In this document: piece after piece, positions 26,015-33,715 of the stretch
Position numbering within the stretch: the stretch's first letter is position 1
How the letters are laid out: every line of letters starts with the position of its first letter
Origin: Vulcanimicrobiota bacterium
Lineage (GTDB): Bacteria; Vulcanimicrobiota; JAJTBE01
Length of the DNA stretch: 64,000 nucleotides
Direction: 5' to 3'
NCBI GenBank assembly: GCA_021107945.1
Contig: JAIORV010000201.1
Location: forward strand, 30,713 to 94,712
The notes under the pieces: generated by a model
The model's input: the letters and a program-made list of their open reading frames with translations, nothing else
Database searches by the model: none
Told to the model about the DNA's origin: nothing
Program-made: the position numbers and the translations under genes

Positions 26015-27148
26015 ATGAAAAAACTTATCTTCACAATTAACGCTCTTGGCGGAGGTGGCGCCGAAAGGGCCGCTTCCATCCTTCTTGGAAGTGAAATCTT
26101 CCGCAGGGAGTTTGAAACACATCTTATTCTTCTGGAGAATAAGATAAAGTATGAATTGCCTGACGGAATATTTATCCACATAGCTACAAAGCTTGGAGAA
26201 TCGGCCGGTAGCGCAGACAAGGCCGCATTATTGCCCAAGATGGTTGCATTCGTCCGCAGAATGAAGCTTGCCATTCAGCCTGATATATCCCTTTCATTTC
26301 TGACACGCTCCAATATCCTCAATATCCTTACAAAAACCGGGCAAGAGCGAATTGTTATCAGCGAGAGAAACAACCCTGAAAGAACATATAGTGGAAGTTT
26401 GCTGAAAAGCTTTATTCACAAGAAATTGCTCTCGCGCCTCTATCCGCGGGCGGATAAGATCATCACCGTGTCCGGCGGTGTGAGAGACGCCCTGCTGTCG
26501 TATGTTAAGCTTGACCCGGACAGAGTTGTAACGGTTCATAATCCTTATGATATAGATAAAATCCGGTCTCTTGCAAATGAAGAGATCGATGATGATATGA
26601 AATCTCTCTTTTCCGATTCTCCCGTGATTATATCCGTGGGCAGACTCATTGAGCAGAAGGGACAGGACACACTCATATCCGCAATGCCGTCTGTTTTAAA
26701 AAATCACAAAGTCAACCTGGTTATTATCGGCGAGGGTGAGAAGAATAATTCCCTTAAAAAAATGGCAGAGGATCTGAAAATCGCTGACAGGGTTCATTTT
26801 ATTGGCTGGAAAAAGAATCCGTTCAAGTATATAAGTCATTCTTCATTATTTGTGCTTCCATCCCGATGGGAAGGTTTCCCAAACGCTCTTGTGGAAGCAA
26901 TGGCATGCGGCTGCCCCGTAATTGCATCTGATTGCGCAAGCGGCCCCTCCGAGATACTTGAAGACAATAGATATGGTATTCTCTCGGAAGTGGATAATCC
27001 GGAGGATCTTGCCGCAAAGATTTCAGAAATGCTTGGAAATGAGGACAACCTGAAAAAATTCTCGGAACTGGCAAAAAAGAGAGCGGACGATTTCCAAAAA
27101 GATAAAATAGCGGATAAGATGTTTGAAGAGTTGGTTGGTATAGGTTGA
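26015..27148 (+). CDS. GT4-family glycosyltransferase
   Basis: About 377 residues from ATG 26015 (MKKLIFTINALGGGGAER); seven upstream codons are possible but the family normally begins here. GT-B fold: the N-terminal GGGGAER loop, the acceptor-side ERNNPERTY, and the C-terminal donor site with SVGRLIEQKGQD, then SRWEGFPNALVEAMACGCPV containing the E-x7-E pair, and CASGPSEIL. It would move a sugar from a nucleotide donor to a lipid-linked or growing glycan at the cytoplasmic face. With the Wzz-like gene it suggests a surface polysaccharide locus. Confidence 0.92.
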   Translation: MKKLIFTINALGGGGAERAASILLGSEIFRREFETHLILLENKIKYELPDGIFIHIATKLGESAGSADKAALLPKMVAFVRRMKLAIQPDISLSFLTRSNILNILTKTGQERIVISERNNPERTYSGSLLKSFIHKKLLSRLYPRADKIITVSGGVRDALLSYVKLDPDRVVTVHNPYDIDKIRSLANEEIDDDMKSLFSDSPVIISVGRLIEQKGQDTLISAMPSVLKNHKVNLVIIGEGEKNNSLKKMAEDLKIADRVHFIGWKKNPFKYISHSSLFVLPSRWEGFPNALVEAMACGCPVIASDCASGPSEILEDNRYGILSEVDNPEDLAAKISEMLGNEDNLKKFSELAKKRADDFQKDKIADKMFEELVGIG

Positions 27149-27202
27149 GGAGAGGAAATATTCAGGATAGCTCTGAGATTTAACTCCCGATATAGTGGTA
27201 AT

Positions 27203-27253
27203 AAGCCGCTGAAGCGGCTTAATGGGGGATAGCTCAAGCCGCTTCAGCGGCTT
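27203..27253. repeat. class D hairpin pair
   Basis: AAGCCGC-TGAA-GCGGCTT (27203-27220) and its reverse-complement form AAGCCGC-TTCA-GCGGCTT (27236-27253), 15 bp apart, form a BIME-like back-to-back pair just after the GT4 gene. Confidence 0.75.
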
Positions 27254-27299
27254 AACAGGGAATCACCGGAATCTGTAATGTTGTATGGGAAGTGGGAAG

Positions 27300-27395
27300 A
27301 TGAGAACAATAAAAATTGATATAGCTGATGAAATTATAGGTGTTTGTGGTTCTGAAGAAACACTCTCCGACGTTTCATCGGATCTGTTTTCATGA
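27300..27395 (+). CDS. 31-residue ORF coupled to the radical SAM gene
   Basis: ATG to TGA reads MRTIKIDIADEIIGVCGSEE and 11 further residues. The stop overlaps the radical SAM start as ATGA. The start resembles the N-terminus of UPF0175-type antitoxins, so this may be a truncated relic; it may also be a leader peptide whose translation governs the downstream gene. GTGGGAAG lies directly before the ATG, too close for a standard ribosome binding site, so expression is uncertain. Confidence 0.35.
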   Translation: MRTIKIDIADEIIGVCGSEETLSDVSSDLFS

Positions 27396-29002
27396 ATACC
27401 GACGTAGTCCTTGTGAATCCGCCGATTCTTGATCGTCGCAGTATCGAGATCCCTACCCGCGCGCATAACCCGTTCGAGCATATAGGTCTCGGGTATATCG
27501 CCTCATACCTGCGAAAATATGGTTATGAAGTAAAAATAATTGATTCTTATATTGTAAATAGAACGATAGCCGAGACCGTAAGCTTGATTGAGAAAGAATC
27601 CCCCCGCCTTGTGGGTATGTCGGCGACACACGAGTTTCTCACCGCCGCAGTTGATATCGCCGGATGTTTGAGGGAAGACGGATATGACGGTCACATCACC
27701 CTTGGGGGGTACCTCTCCACATTCCTCCATGACAAAATTATAGCGGAATACCCTTGCTTCGATTCTATTGTAAGGGGCGAGGGCGAGATAACAATAGTCG
27801 AATTGATGAAAAACCTCTCCGCCCCGTCAGAATGGAATTCCATCGCCGGTCTGACATACAGGGACAACGGGGAGATCAGGGTGAATCCGCCAAGGGATCT
27901 CATACCGGATCTTGATGTACTTCCACATCCCGCGAGGGATACACTTCCCGATCTTGCCAGGATGTACGATTACAGCGCAATATCGTCGTCACGGGGATGT
28001 CCGATGAACTGCTCGTTTTGCAGCATTCATAAATTCTATCGGCAGTCAAAGGGAGCTTGCTGGAGAGCGAGATCGCCGCAAAACATCGCTGACGAGATCG
28101 AAATTCTCACCAAAAAACACAATGTGCAACAGGTCGCATTCACCGATGACAACTTTTTCGGAATACCGGGAGCAGGCAAGAACAGGGCGTTGAAAATTGC
28201 ACGGGCAATCCTGAGCAGGGGAGTAAAAGTTGAGTTCTCCGTTCTTTGCAGGGTTAACGACCTGGAAGAGGGATTGCTTCGCCTGTTGAAGATATCCGGT
28301 TTGCGTTCCCTCTTTGTGGGGTTCGAGTCAGGATGCAACAGGGCGTTAAAAACGTTCAACAAGAAGATTACCGTGGAGCAGAATCGCAAGGCCGTTGATC
28401 TCATAAAAAAAGTTGGAATAAAATGTTTCCCGGGATTCATCATGTTCGACCCATACACGACACTTGAAGAGATAAAGAAAAACATAGAATTTGTCGATTA
28501 TGTCGAGAAAGACTCGGATTTGATCAAGATAGACGACCTGTTGGGAAGCCTCCAGCCTTTTACGGGAACTTCCATAAGGGAGAAGCTTGAAAGAGAGGGA
28601 AGGATCATATATCCCGATTCCCCGCTTCTCCGGATGGATGTTATTCCCACATACGAAATAGAGGATCCCCGTGTCGAAACCCTCAAGAGAGCAATGAAAA
28701 ATAACCGCAACAGCCTGTCAAGACCCCTGTTCGACGATTTCAACCGGTTGAAGAGAAATACTCCCGATGATAAACGGAGTGAATTCAAACTGGTTGCCGA
28801 TAAATTCAACAACCTCGTGCAGAGGATGAGGGATTTTGAGAAGGCATTTTTCAGGGAATGCATAGCTTTCATCGAAAAAAATCCCAGGATACAGCCTGAG
28901 GAATCATACAGACTTGAAGAAATGGCCGTGCCTGAAGTAAAAAGCTTGAACCGGGAGATTGAGGAGATTAATCGGGAGATCGAGTTTGAAAGACAAGAAT
29001 AA
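27392..29002 (+). CDS. B12-binding-domain radical SAM protein
   Basis: 536 residues. N-terminal cobalamin-binding-type region (VVLVNPPILD, then GLGYIASYLRKYGYEVKIID, GMSATHEF, HITLGGYLST and VRGEGE). The radical SAM motif CPMNCSFC has cysteines at 203, 207 and 210. The C-terminal 120 residues are charged and helical, ending in a short coiled coil (LNREIEEINREIEFER), which is unusual. It heads a collinear series with two U32 proteins, a third U32-like protein and an HExxH protein. Combinations of radical SAM and U32 proteins suggest an anaerobic RNA or cofactor modification, which is inference. Confidence 0.87.
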   Translation: MNTDVVLVNPPILDRRSIEIPTRAHNPFEHIGLGYIASYLRKYGYEVKIIDSYIVNRTIAETVSLIEKESPRLVGMSATHEFLTAAVDIAGCLREDGYDGHITLGGYLSTFLHDKIIAEYPCFDSIVRGEGEITIVELMKNLSAPSEWNSIAGLTYRDNGEIRVNPPRDLIPDLDVLPHPARDTLPDLARMYDYSAISSSRGCPMNCSFCSIHKFYRQSKGACWRARSPQNIADEIEILTKKHNVQQVAFTDDNFFGIPGAGKNRALKIARAILSRGVKVEFSVLCRVNDLEEGLLRLLKISGLRSLFVGFESGCNRALKTFNKKITVEQNRKAVDLIKKVGIKCFPGFIMFDPYTTLEEIKKNIEFVDYVEKDSDLIKIDDLLGSLQPFTGTSIREKLEREGRIIYPDSPLLRMDVIPTYEIEDPRVETLKRAMKNNRNSLSRPLFDDFNRLKRNTPDDKRSEFKLVADKFNNLVQRMRDFEKAFFRECIAFIEKNPRIQPEESYRLEEMAVPEVKSLNREIEEINREIEFERQE

Positions 29003-29072
29003 AAAAGAATATTTACTTGCTTAAATCCTTTGTGGTCTTTGTGGCCTTTGCGGTAAATAGAGAATAAAACCT

Positions 29073-30047
29073 ATGCATATAATCGCCCCTGCAAGATCAA
29101 TAACGATGCTGTCCCGGGTCATCAAGGCCGGGGCTGATATGGTTTATGTCGGCTTAAAGGGATATTGCAGGAAAGAAAAAGAGTCCATAGACCTCGATAC
29201 TTTAACTACATTCTGCAAGATTGCAGAAGATAACAATGTCAGGGTGATTGTTGCGTTCAATAAGCTTCCCCGGATCGGATTAACCTGGAAATTTATCAGA
29301 GGCGTTGAAAAAGCTTTGTCGGCCGGGGCGAACGGGATTATATTAAACGACACCGGACTTATCAACCTCATTCGCAAAAAATACCCCCATCTTTACATTA
29401 TGGCAAGCATAGGCATGTCACCGTTGAACTGGAGAGAGGTCAGGTTCATTGCCGACTCCGGAGCAAGCACGGTTCTTTTGTCCGAGTTCCTTGAGTTGGA
29501 TGAGATCAGAGAAATCAAAGATAAATGTGATGTCGGACTTGAGCTTTTTGCAATGGGATTGCGGGAATTCGGATATACGGGAAAATGTATCCTCAGCAGT
29601 TACCATCGGCAGATATATCGTGATAATTTGATTGTCGGCAGTGCGAAAAGAGGCGGCACATGCTCGGATATTTGCAGGACAGGATTCAGGTTATATGGAA
29701 GACGGAAGACGGAAGTCGGAGGTCAGAGGTCAGAGGTCAGAGGTCAGATCTGTAGGAGGGATGTCCTCATCCCGATAAACGGAGGACGGATGCCGGAGGA
29801 CGGAGATCGGATAACGGATACAGACTCCCGTCAAGACTCAAATGAAATCAATCTTCGTTTCCAACCATTCTCTGTATTGGAACGGGATCTTAATCTCACA
29901 GGGGAAACGCAATTTTTTCACACAAATGATAAATTAAGAGACCTGCTTCCATATATAGACATATTCAAAATATGGCAGGGATTTTTGAAAGATGAAGAGC
30001 TTTACGGTATAATTGAAGCGATGAGAGAAATGAGAAACGGAAAGTGA
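29073..30047 (+). CDS. U32-family protein with an in-frame repeat insertion
   Basis: 324 residues. The U32 barrel starts at once (MHIIAPARSITMLSRVIKAG, then ADMVYVGLKGY) and includes MASIGMSPLNWREV, KCILSSYHRQ and the cysteine cluster GGTCSDICRTGF. After RTGFRLYG, about 48 residues (roughly 209-256) are encoded by class F/B repeat DNA (29697-29840) and read as low-complexity charged sequence (SEVRGQICRRDVLIPINGG). The domain then resumes with INLRFQPFSVLERDLNLTGE. The frame is kept, so the protein may still work with an extra loop. No clear ribosome binding site; a class A block lies just upstream at about 29023-29060. Confidence 0.8.
   Translation: MHIIAPARSITMLSRVIKAGADMVYVGLKGYCRKEKESIDLDTLTTFCKIAEDNNVRVIVAFNKLPRIGLTWKFIRGVEKALSAGANGIILNDTGLINLIRKKYPHLYIMASIGMSPLNWREVRFIADSGASTVLLSEFLELDEIREIKDKCDVGLELFAMGLREFGYTGKCILSSYHRQIYRDNLIVGSAKRGGTCSDICRTGFRLYGRRKTEVGGQRSEVRGQICRRDVLIPINGGRMPEDGDRITDTDSRQDSNEINLRFQPFSVLERDLNLTGETQFFHTNDKLRDLLPYIDIFKIWQGFLKDEELYGIIEAMREMRNGK
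29697..29840. repeat. class F/B repeat inside a U32 gene
   Basis: GGTCAGA repeated four times in seven-base steps (29721-29748), a class B block at 29751-29776 (TGTAGGAGGGATGTCC then TCATCCCGAT), and GGAGGACGGATGCC-type sequence. It has the same composition as intergenic composites at 305-376 and 54412-54500, but lies entirely within coding sequence and keeps the frame. Confidence 0.75.
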
Positions 30048-30134
30048 GACTGTCGAAAAAGCGGTTTGAAGCGGTGTGAGTCAAGTATTAATATACCACA
30101 AAGTCACGGAGAACACGGAGTTTTACTTTTATCA
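30048..30134. repeat. class A repeat in the gap after the U32 gene
   Basis: TACCACAAAGTCACGGAG followed by AACACGGAG, a class A block. The rest of the gap to 30473 is the class E element plus another class A block (CGTGAGCTTCGTGTCTTCG at about 30426). Confidence 0.6.
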
Positions 30135-30412
30135 GGACTTACGCATTTTGTCATCCTGAGCGGAAAACGATCAATTTACTTTAATAGGCATACCTTTCTC
30201 AGGAACGGGGCTTGCATACCTCCGATGTATTAATCAGCGAAGGATCTCTATCCATGAATAGCGATCTCTCAGGACAACATTCAGGAGATTCTTCGCTATG
30301 TGAATCCCCGTACATCAAGGAAATCCCGTCCTTCAGAAAATCATCGGATTAAAGTAACTCTCTCGTGTATCGCTCAGAATGACAGGGCTAACTCCTCATT
30401 TTGCGTAAGTCA
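30135..30412. mobile_element. class E MITE-like element, near-identical to 39684-39952
   Basis: GGACTTACGCATTTTG and TCATCCTGAGCGG at the left; CGCTCAGAATGACAG and TTTTGCGTAAGTC at the right, inverted. Compared base by base with 39684-39952 I see only two differences over about 265 bp, so one copy moved or was converted recently. It splits the U32 operon between its first and second U32 genes. Confidence 0.8.
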
Positions 30413-30473
30413 TATTTTATATTCTTCGTGAGCTTCGTGTCTTCGTGGTGAAAATTTACAAGGGATTTATATC

Positions 30474-31526
30474 ATGAACAAACCTAAAATACTTGCTCCC
30501 GTCAGCAGCCTGGAAATGGCGAGAACTGTTCTTGAAAACGGAGCGGATATTGTTTACGCGGGAGTGAAGGGATGGTCTCTTCGTCCCAATATGTTCGAGG
30601 TGAAAAACGATGAGATGGGGGAGATCATTAAACTTGTAAAATCTTATAATAAAAAAATCTTCCTTGCCATGAACTGTTTTTACCGCTCAACGGAGATCCC
30701 CAAAGCCATCGGCATTATCAAGCATTTTTACTCCGCCGGAATTGACGGTGTTATCACAAGCGAATACGGGCTTATATCCCTTATCAGGAAGAAATTCCCC
30801 GATTTGCAGGTTCATGTCAGCGTTCAGACTTCCGCGTCAAGCTCGATAGATATGGCATTCTACAAAAAAATGGGGGTTACATCGCTCGTCCTGCCAAGAG
30901 ATATGCTGGATCTTTCAATAGACAACATCAGGGAACTGGCAGGGAAGGGTGTTACAATCGAGGTCTTCGCCGTCGGCGATGATTCCTCGCATTACGACGG
31001 CAGGTGCATGCTCAGCGCATATCTTTTTCAGAAAGCTCTGCCCGACGACTCAACGGGAAGAGAAGAGCTTATCGTGGGAAATGCCAACAGATGCGGATAT
31101 TGCTACCTTGCCTGCAAAAGAAAATGCTCGATTGAGAGCAAAACAGGCAAGCTTTTAAAAAGGGGAGATTTATCCCTTCATCGAAGGATACCTGAGCTTA
31201 TAAAGGCGGGAGTTGGAGTTTTTAAGGTGCAGGGAAGAGAATTCCCCCTTCATCTTGTCGGAAAGCTTATTGCAGCATTCAGGGGACTGCTTGACAACAT
31301 CGACGACCCGGACAAGCGCTCCGGATATATCTCCGTTCTGGACGATCTTGTAGAGCTGAAGCAGATTATCGCTTCAAATCATCTCTGGCTCCTTGCTAAA
31401 AGCCAATCTCCAACCTGGAAGAAGCTGAGAAAATATATCGAGAAACCCTGGGACAACCTGACAACGGGTCTGTGGTTGAAAGGAAAGGGCAAAACTCTCA
31501 TTAGAAAAATAGGACGGATGATTTAA
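30474..31526 (+). CDS. U32-family protein
   Basis: 350 residues, AAGGGA before the ATG. Begins MNKPKILAPVSSLEMARTVL, then ADIVYAGVKGWSLRP, HVSVQTSASSSIDMAFYKKM, and the U32 cysteine region (GRCMLSAYL, then NANRCGYCYLACKRKCS), enough cysteines to hold an Fe-S cluster. The C-terminus (KVQGREFPLHLVGKLIAAF and following) is also typical. Homologues include tRNA/rRNA hydroxylases and UbiU/V-type proteins. It is followed by a third U32-like gene after 5 bp. Confidence 0.85.
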   Translation: MNKPKILAPVSSLEMARTVLENGADIVYAGVKGWSLRPNMFEVKNDEMGEIIKLVKSYNKKIFLAMNCFYRSTEIPKAIGIIKHFYSAGIDGVITSEYGLISLIRKKFPDLQVHVSVQTSASSSIDMAFYKKMGVTSLVLPRDMLDLSIDNIRELAGKGVTIEVFAVGDDSSHYDGRCMLSAYLFQKALPDDSTGREELIVGNANRCGYCYLACKRKCSIESKTGKLLKRGDLSLHRRIPELIKAGVGVFKVQGREFPLHLVGKLIAAFRGLLDNIDDPDKRSGYISVLDDLVELKQIIASNHLWLLAKSQSPTWKKLRKYIEKPWDNLTTGLWLKGKGKTLIRKIGRMI

Positions 31527-31531
31527 TTAGT

Positions 31532-32497
31532 ATGGATAACGAGAATAAAAAATACAAGGTTTCCCTGGCGATCTCGGAAGCTGAGGGACTTCCCCGGGTT
31601 GACTTTGACAAAATAGACCTTCTCATCCTGGGAAATCCTTTTTGCAAAATGACTCCGGGCAATCCCCTGGGCAGTCTTGAGTTAATGGAAAAATCGATTA
31701 ACCTTATCGGATCTCACCTTGACAAAACTATTGTTTCTCTCCCTTTATGTCCTCTTGAAAATGAATTGAGCTATATTCAGGATGTCCTGTCATTATTATC
31801 GGACATGGGAGTCCATGGCGTGGAGGTACACAGTCCCGGTATGGCGATGAGGGTTGAGACCCGCTTCCCGAAGCTTAAAATTTATTTTGGAAGCTTTGCA
31901 AATGTCTATACCGTTCACTGCGTGGAGATAATGCAGGAGATGGGAGTGATAGGGGGCACGCTTCCATACGAGTTGAACATAGATGAAATCGAATTTATTC
32001 ATAAAAACATCGACTTTCAAATCTGGCTTCCCATATTCGGTCCGTTCCCCATTGCCTTCAGTCAGTATTGCTTTTTCCACCCGGGTCAGGTACGATACCC
32101 GTTTAAATGCGATCACGAATGCTCGGAAGAAGTACTGGTTGACTATGGCGCGGGCAAAAAAGTTCTTCACAAGGGACGTGCCATTTTTTCGCATAGATGT
32201 CTCAACATGCTCAAACACCTGCCCATGCTCCTGAACAAGGGATTCAGTCATTTCCGTATCGAAGGGCTGATTCTGGATGTTGGCTCCCTGAATGAGATTG
32301 TTGATATTTTCCACGAGCATATTAATAAAATCATAGAAACAGGTGATAAAACCACACCTGAAATACCTGCTCCCGATTCCAGGTTGTCAAAATTCTCTCC
32401 CCGTGGATTCTGCAACGGCTTCTATTTCACACGAAGGGGTATGGATTACGTTGAGAGCGTAATGGATTGGGACGGCAGACTTAGATATAAATACTAA
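31532..32497 (+). CDS. divergent U32-like protein
   Basis: 321 residues. It lacks the usual ILAPAGS start but keeps the barrel pattern: FDKIDLLILGNPFCKMTPGN, GVHGVEVHSPGMAMRVE, FGSFANVYTVHCVEIMQEMG, then cysteines in SQYCFFHPGQ, KCDHECSE and SHRCLN, and the C-terminal HFRIEGLILDVGSLNEI. The third U32-type member in a row, and more diverged than the others, so it may be a non-catalytic partner of its neighbour, as UbiU and UbiV pair in oxygen-independent hydroxylation. That comparison is inference. Confidence 0.7.
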   Translation: MDNENKKYKVSLAISEAEGLPRVDFDKIDLLILGNPFCKMTPGNPLGSLELMEKSINLIGSHLDKTIVSLPLCPLENELSYIQDVLSLLSDMGVHGVEVHSPGMAMRVETRFPKLKIYFGSFANVYTVHCVEIMQEMGVIGGTLPYELNIDEIEFIHKNIDFQIWLPIFGPFPIAFSQYCFFHPGQVRYPFKCDHECSEEVLVDYGAGKKVLHKGRAIFSHRCLNMLKHLPMLLNKGFSHFRIEGLILDVGSLNEIVDIFHEHINKIIETGDKTTPEIPAPDSRLSKFSPRGFCNGFYFTRRGMDYVESVMDWDGRLRYKY

Positions 32498-32518
32498 TTA
32501 AAACGAGGGGCAGTCATA

Positions 32519-32962
32519 ATGGAAGTAAAAATCGAAGAGCTGGAGAGATACCTTGAAAAATGGAAAGAGATCCTGAGATTGAGGGATTGGGATATACTTA
32601 TAGAGATAGTTGAGACAAAATGGAGAAAATCCGGGGATATCAAGGTGGATATTGAGAACAGGAAGGCAATACTGCTTATCAACAGGCATCCGAAATGTGA
32701 GAATATCGAGGAGTTGATTGTCCATGAGCTTATCCACGTCAAGCTTTATAAAATGGATATGATGATTGAAGATCTCCTTACAAGCATATATGGTAACGAT
32801 GAAAACGATCCCAAATTTTCCTTCGCACAGACACAATTCATGACAACCCTGGAATCAACAGTTGAAGACCTCACGAAGGGCTATCTTGCGCTTGCAAATG
32901 CAGAGCCTTTATCATTCGGCAGCTTGCGGAATGAGGTTGAGGAGGAGATTGGTGGAAAATAA
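32519..32962 (+). CDS. small HExxH metallopeptidase-like protein
   Basis: 147 residues. The zinc-binding motif HELIH is at about 69-73, preceded by an N-terminal DNA-independent SprT-like region (LEKWKEILRLRDWDILIEIV) and followed by a helix with a possible third ligand region (SFAQTQFMTTLESTVED). The size and pattern fit small cytoplasmic Zn-proteases. It begins 21 bp after the U32-like gene with GAGGGG upstream, so it closes this operon. Confidence 0.75.
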   Translation: MEVKIEELERYLEKWKEILRLRDWDILIEIVETKWRKSGDIKVDIENRKAILLINRHPKCENIEELIVHELIHVKLYKMDMMIEDLLTSIYGNDENDPKFSFAQTQFMTTLESTVEDLTKGYLALANAEPLSFGSLRNEVEEEIGGK

Positions 32963-32964
32963 AT

Positions 32965-33013
32965 CTCAAACCACGTAGCTCAAACCTCGTAGCTCAAACC
33001 TTTAGGTTTGCCA
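32965..33013. repeat. left flanking repeat of the Y1 transposase
   Basis: CTCAAACCACGTAGCTC and CAAACCTCGTAGCTC precede a hairpin AAACC-TTTA-GGTTT (32996-33009). The same arrangement, in the same orientation, lies on the other side of the transposase at 33667-33708. Confidence 0.7.
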
Positions 33014-33020
33014 TCAAAAT

Positions 33021-33517
33021 TCAAATAACCGAATCCCCATCTTTCAACTCAAAATATTTACACCATGAAAACGGATAATCCCGATAATCTTCCACAATCC
33101 CTTTTCTCACCGGGTTTTCAAGAATATACTTGCCAATATCGTATGTCTCCTCCTCATCCCGGAGAATATGGTCATAGAAACTCCTTTGCCATAATTTGCG
33201 CCCGGTCTTTTGCTTGAAGGCATAACCGGTTTTCTGTTTGAAATTTTTGATGAAGCCTTTCATGTCCGAGGATTCGTTGAGTCCGCTGATGAGCAAATGA
33301 AGATGATCGAGCATAAAGCAAAAGCAGATTATGTCAAGTTTCCATTCCTCCGCCGTCTTGAAAAGGGACCGACGGATGAAGTCCACTAGTTTTTGCGATT
33401 TAAAAAGGGGGCGTTTTTTTTTATGCACAATGTCAGAAAATAGCGGTAAAATCCTTGATACTCGAACCCTTTCAATCTTTTAGGCTTGAAATTCGCTTTT
33501 TTAGATTGTTGTTCCAT
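33021..33517 (-). CDS. REP-associated/IS200-type Y1 transposase, frameshifted
   Basis: The main ORF (33428 to 33021) has the HUH motif in MLDHLHLLISG and the family tail LWQRSFYDHILRDEEETYDI with the catalytic tyrosine, then ILENPVRKGIV. Its apparent start is internal: the expected N-terminus (MEQQSKKANFKPKRL, then GFYRYFLTLCIKK) is read from ATG 33517 in another frame and stops at 33386. The two frames meet at a run of nine A (minus strand, about 33422-33414); one extra A would fuse them into about 165 residues, a normal RAYT length. So this is either a decayed gene, a sequencing error, or expression by slippage on A9. Such enzymes mobilise REP-type hairpins. Confidence 0.75.
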
Positions 33518-33623
33518 TAGATTATATCCCCCTTTTTCAAAATTTTCTTTTCTTAGATTTTTGACATTGTGATCTAACAGTCCTCTCTATAAATAATGCA
33601 AATTGATCCAGGAGGGATGATTA

Positions 33624-33641
33624 GCGGGTTTAAAAACCCGC
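33624..33641. repeat. class D hairpin
   Basis: GCGGGTT-TAAA-AACCCGC followed by GCTACG. Same loop and same 3' context as GAGGTT-TAAA-AACCTCCGCTACC elsewhere in the window, with a different stem. Confidence 0.7.
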
Positions 33642-33666
33642 GCTACGTTCCTATGGCAACACAATG

Positions 33667-33708
33667 ACGTAGGTCAAACCTCGTAACTCAAACCTTTAGG
33701 TTTGTCAC
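33667..33708. repeat. right flanking repeat of the Y1 transposase
   Basis: ACGTAGGTCAAACCTCGTAA and CTCAAACC leading into the hairpin AAACC-TTTA-GGTTT at 33690-33703. Direct repeat of 32965-33013. It ends 8 bp from the histidine kinase stop. Confidence 0.7.
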
Positions 33709-33715
33709 CAAACTA

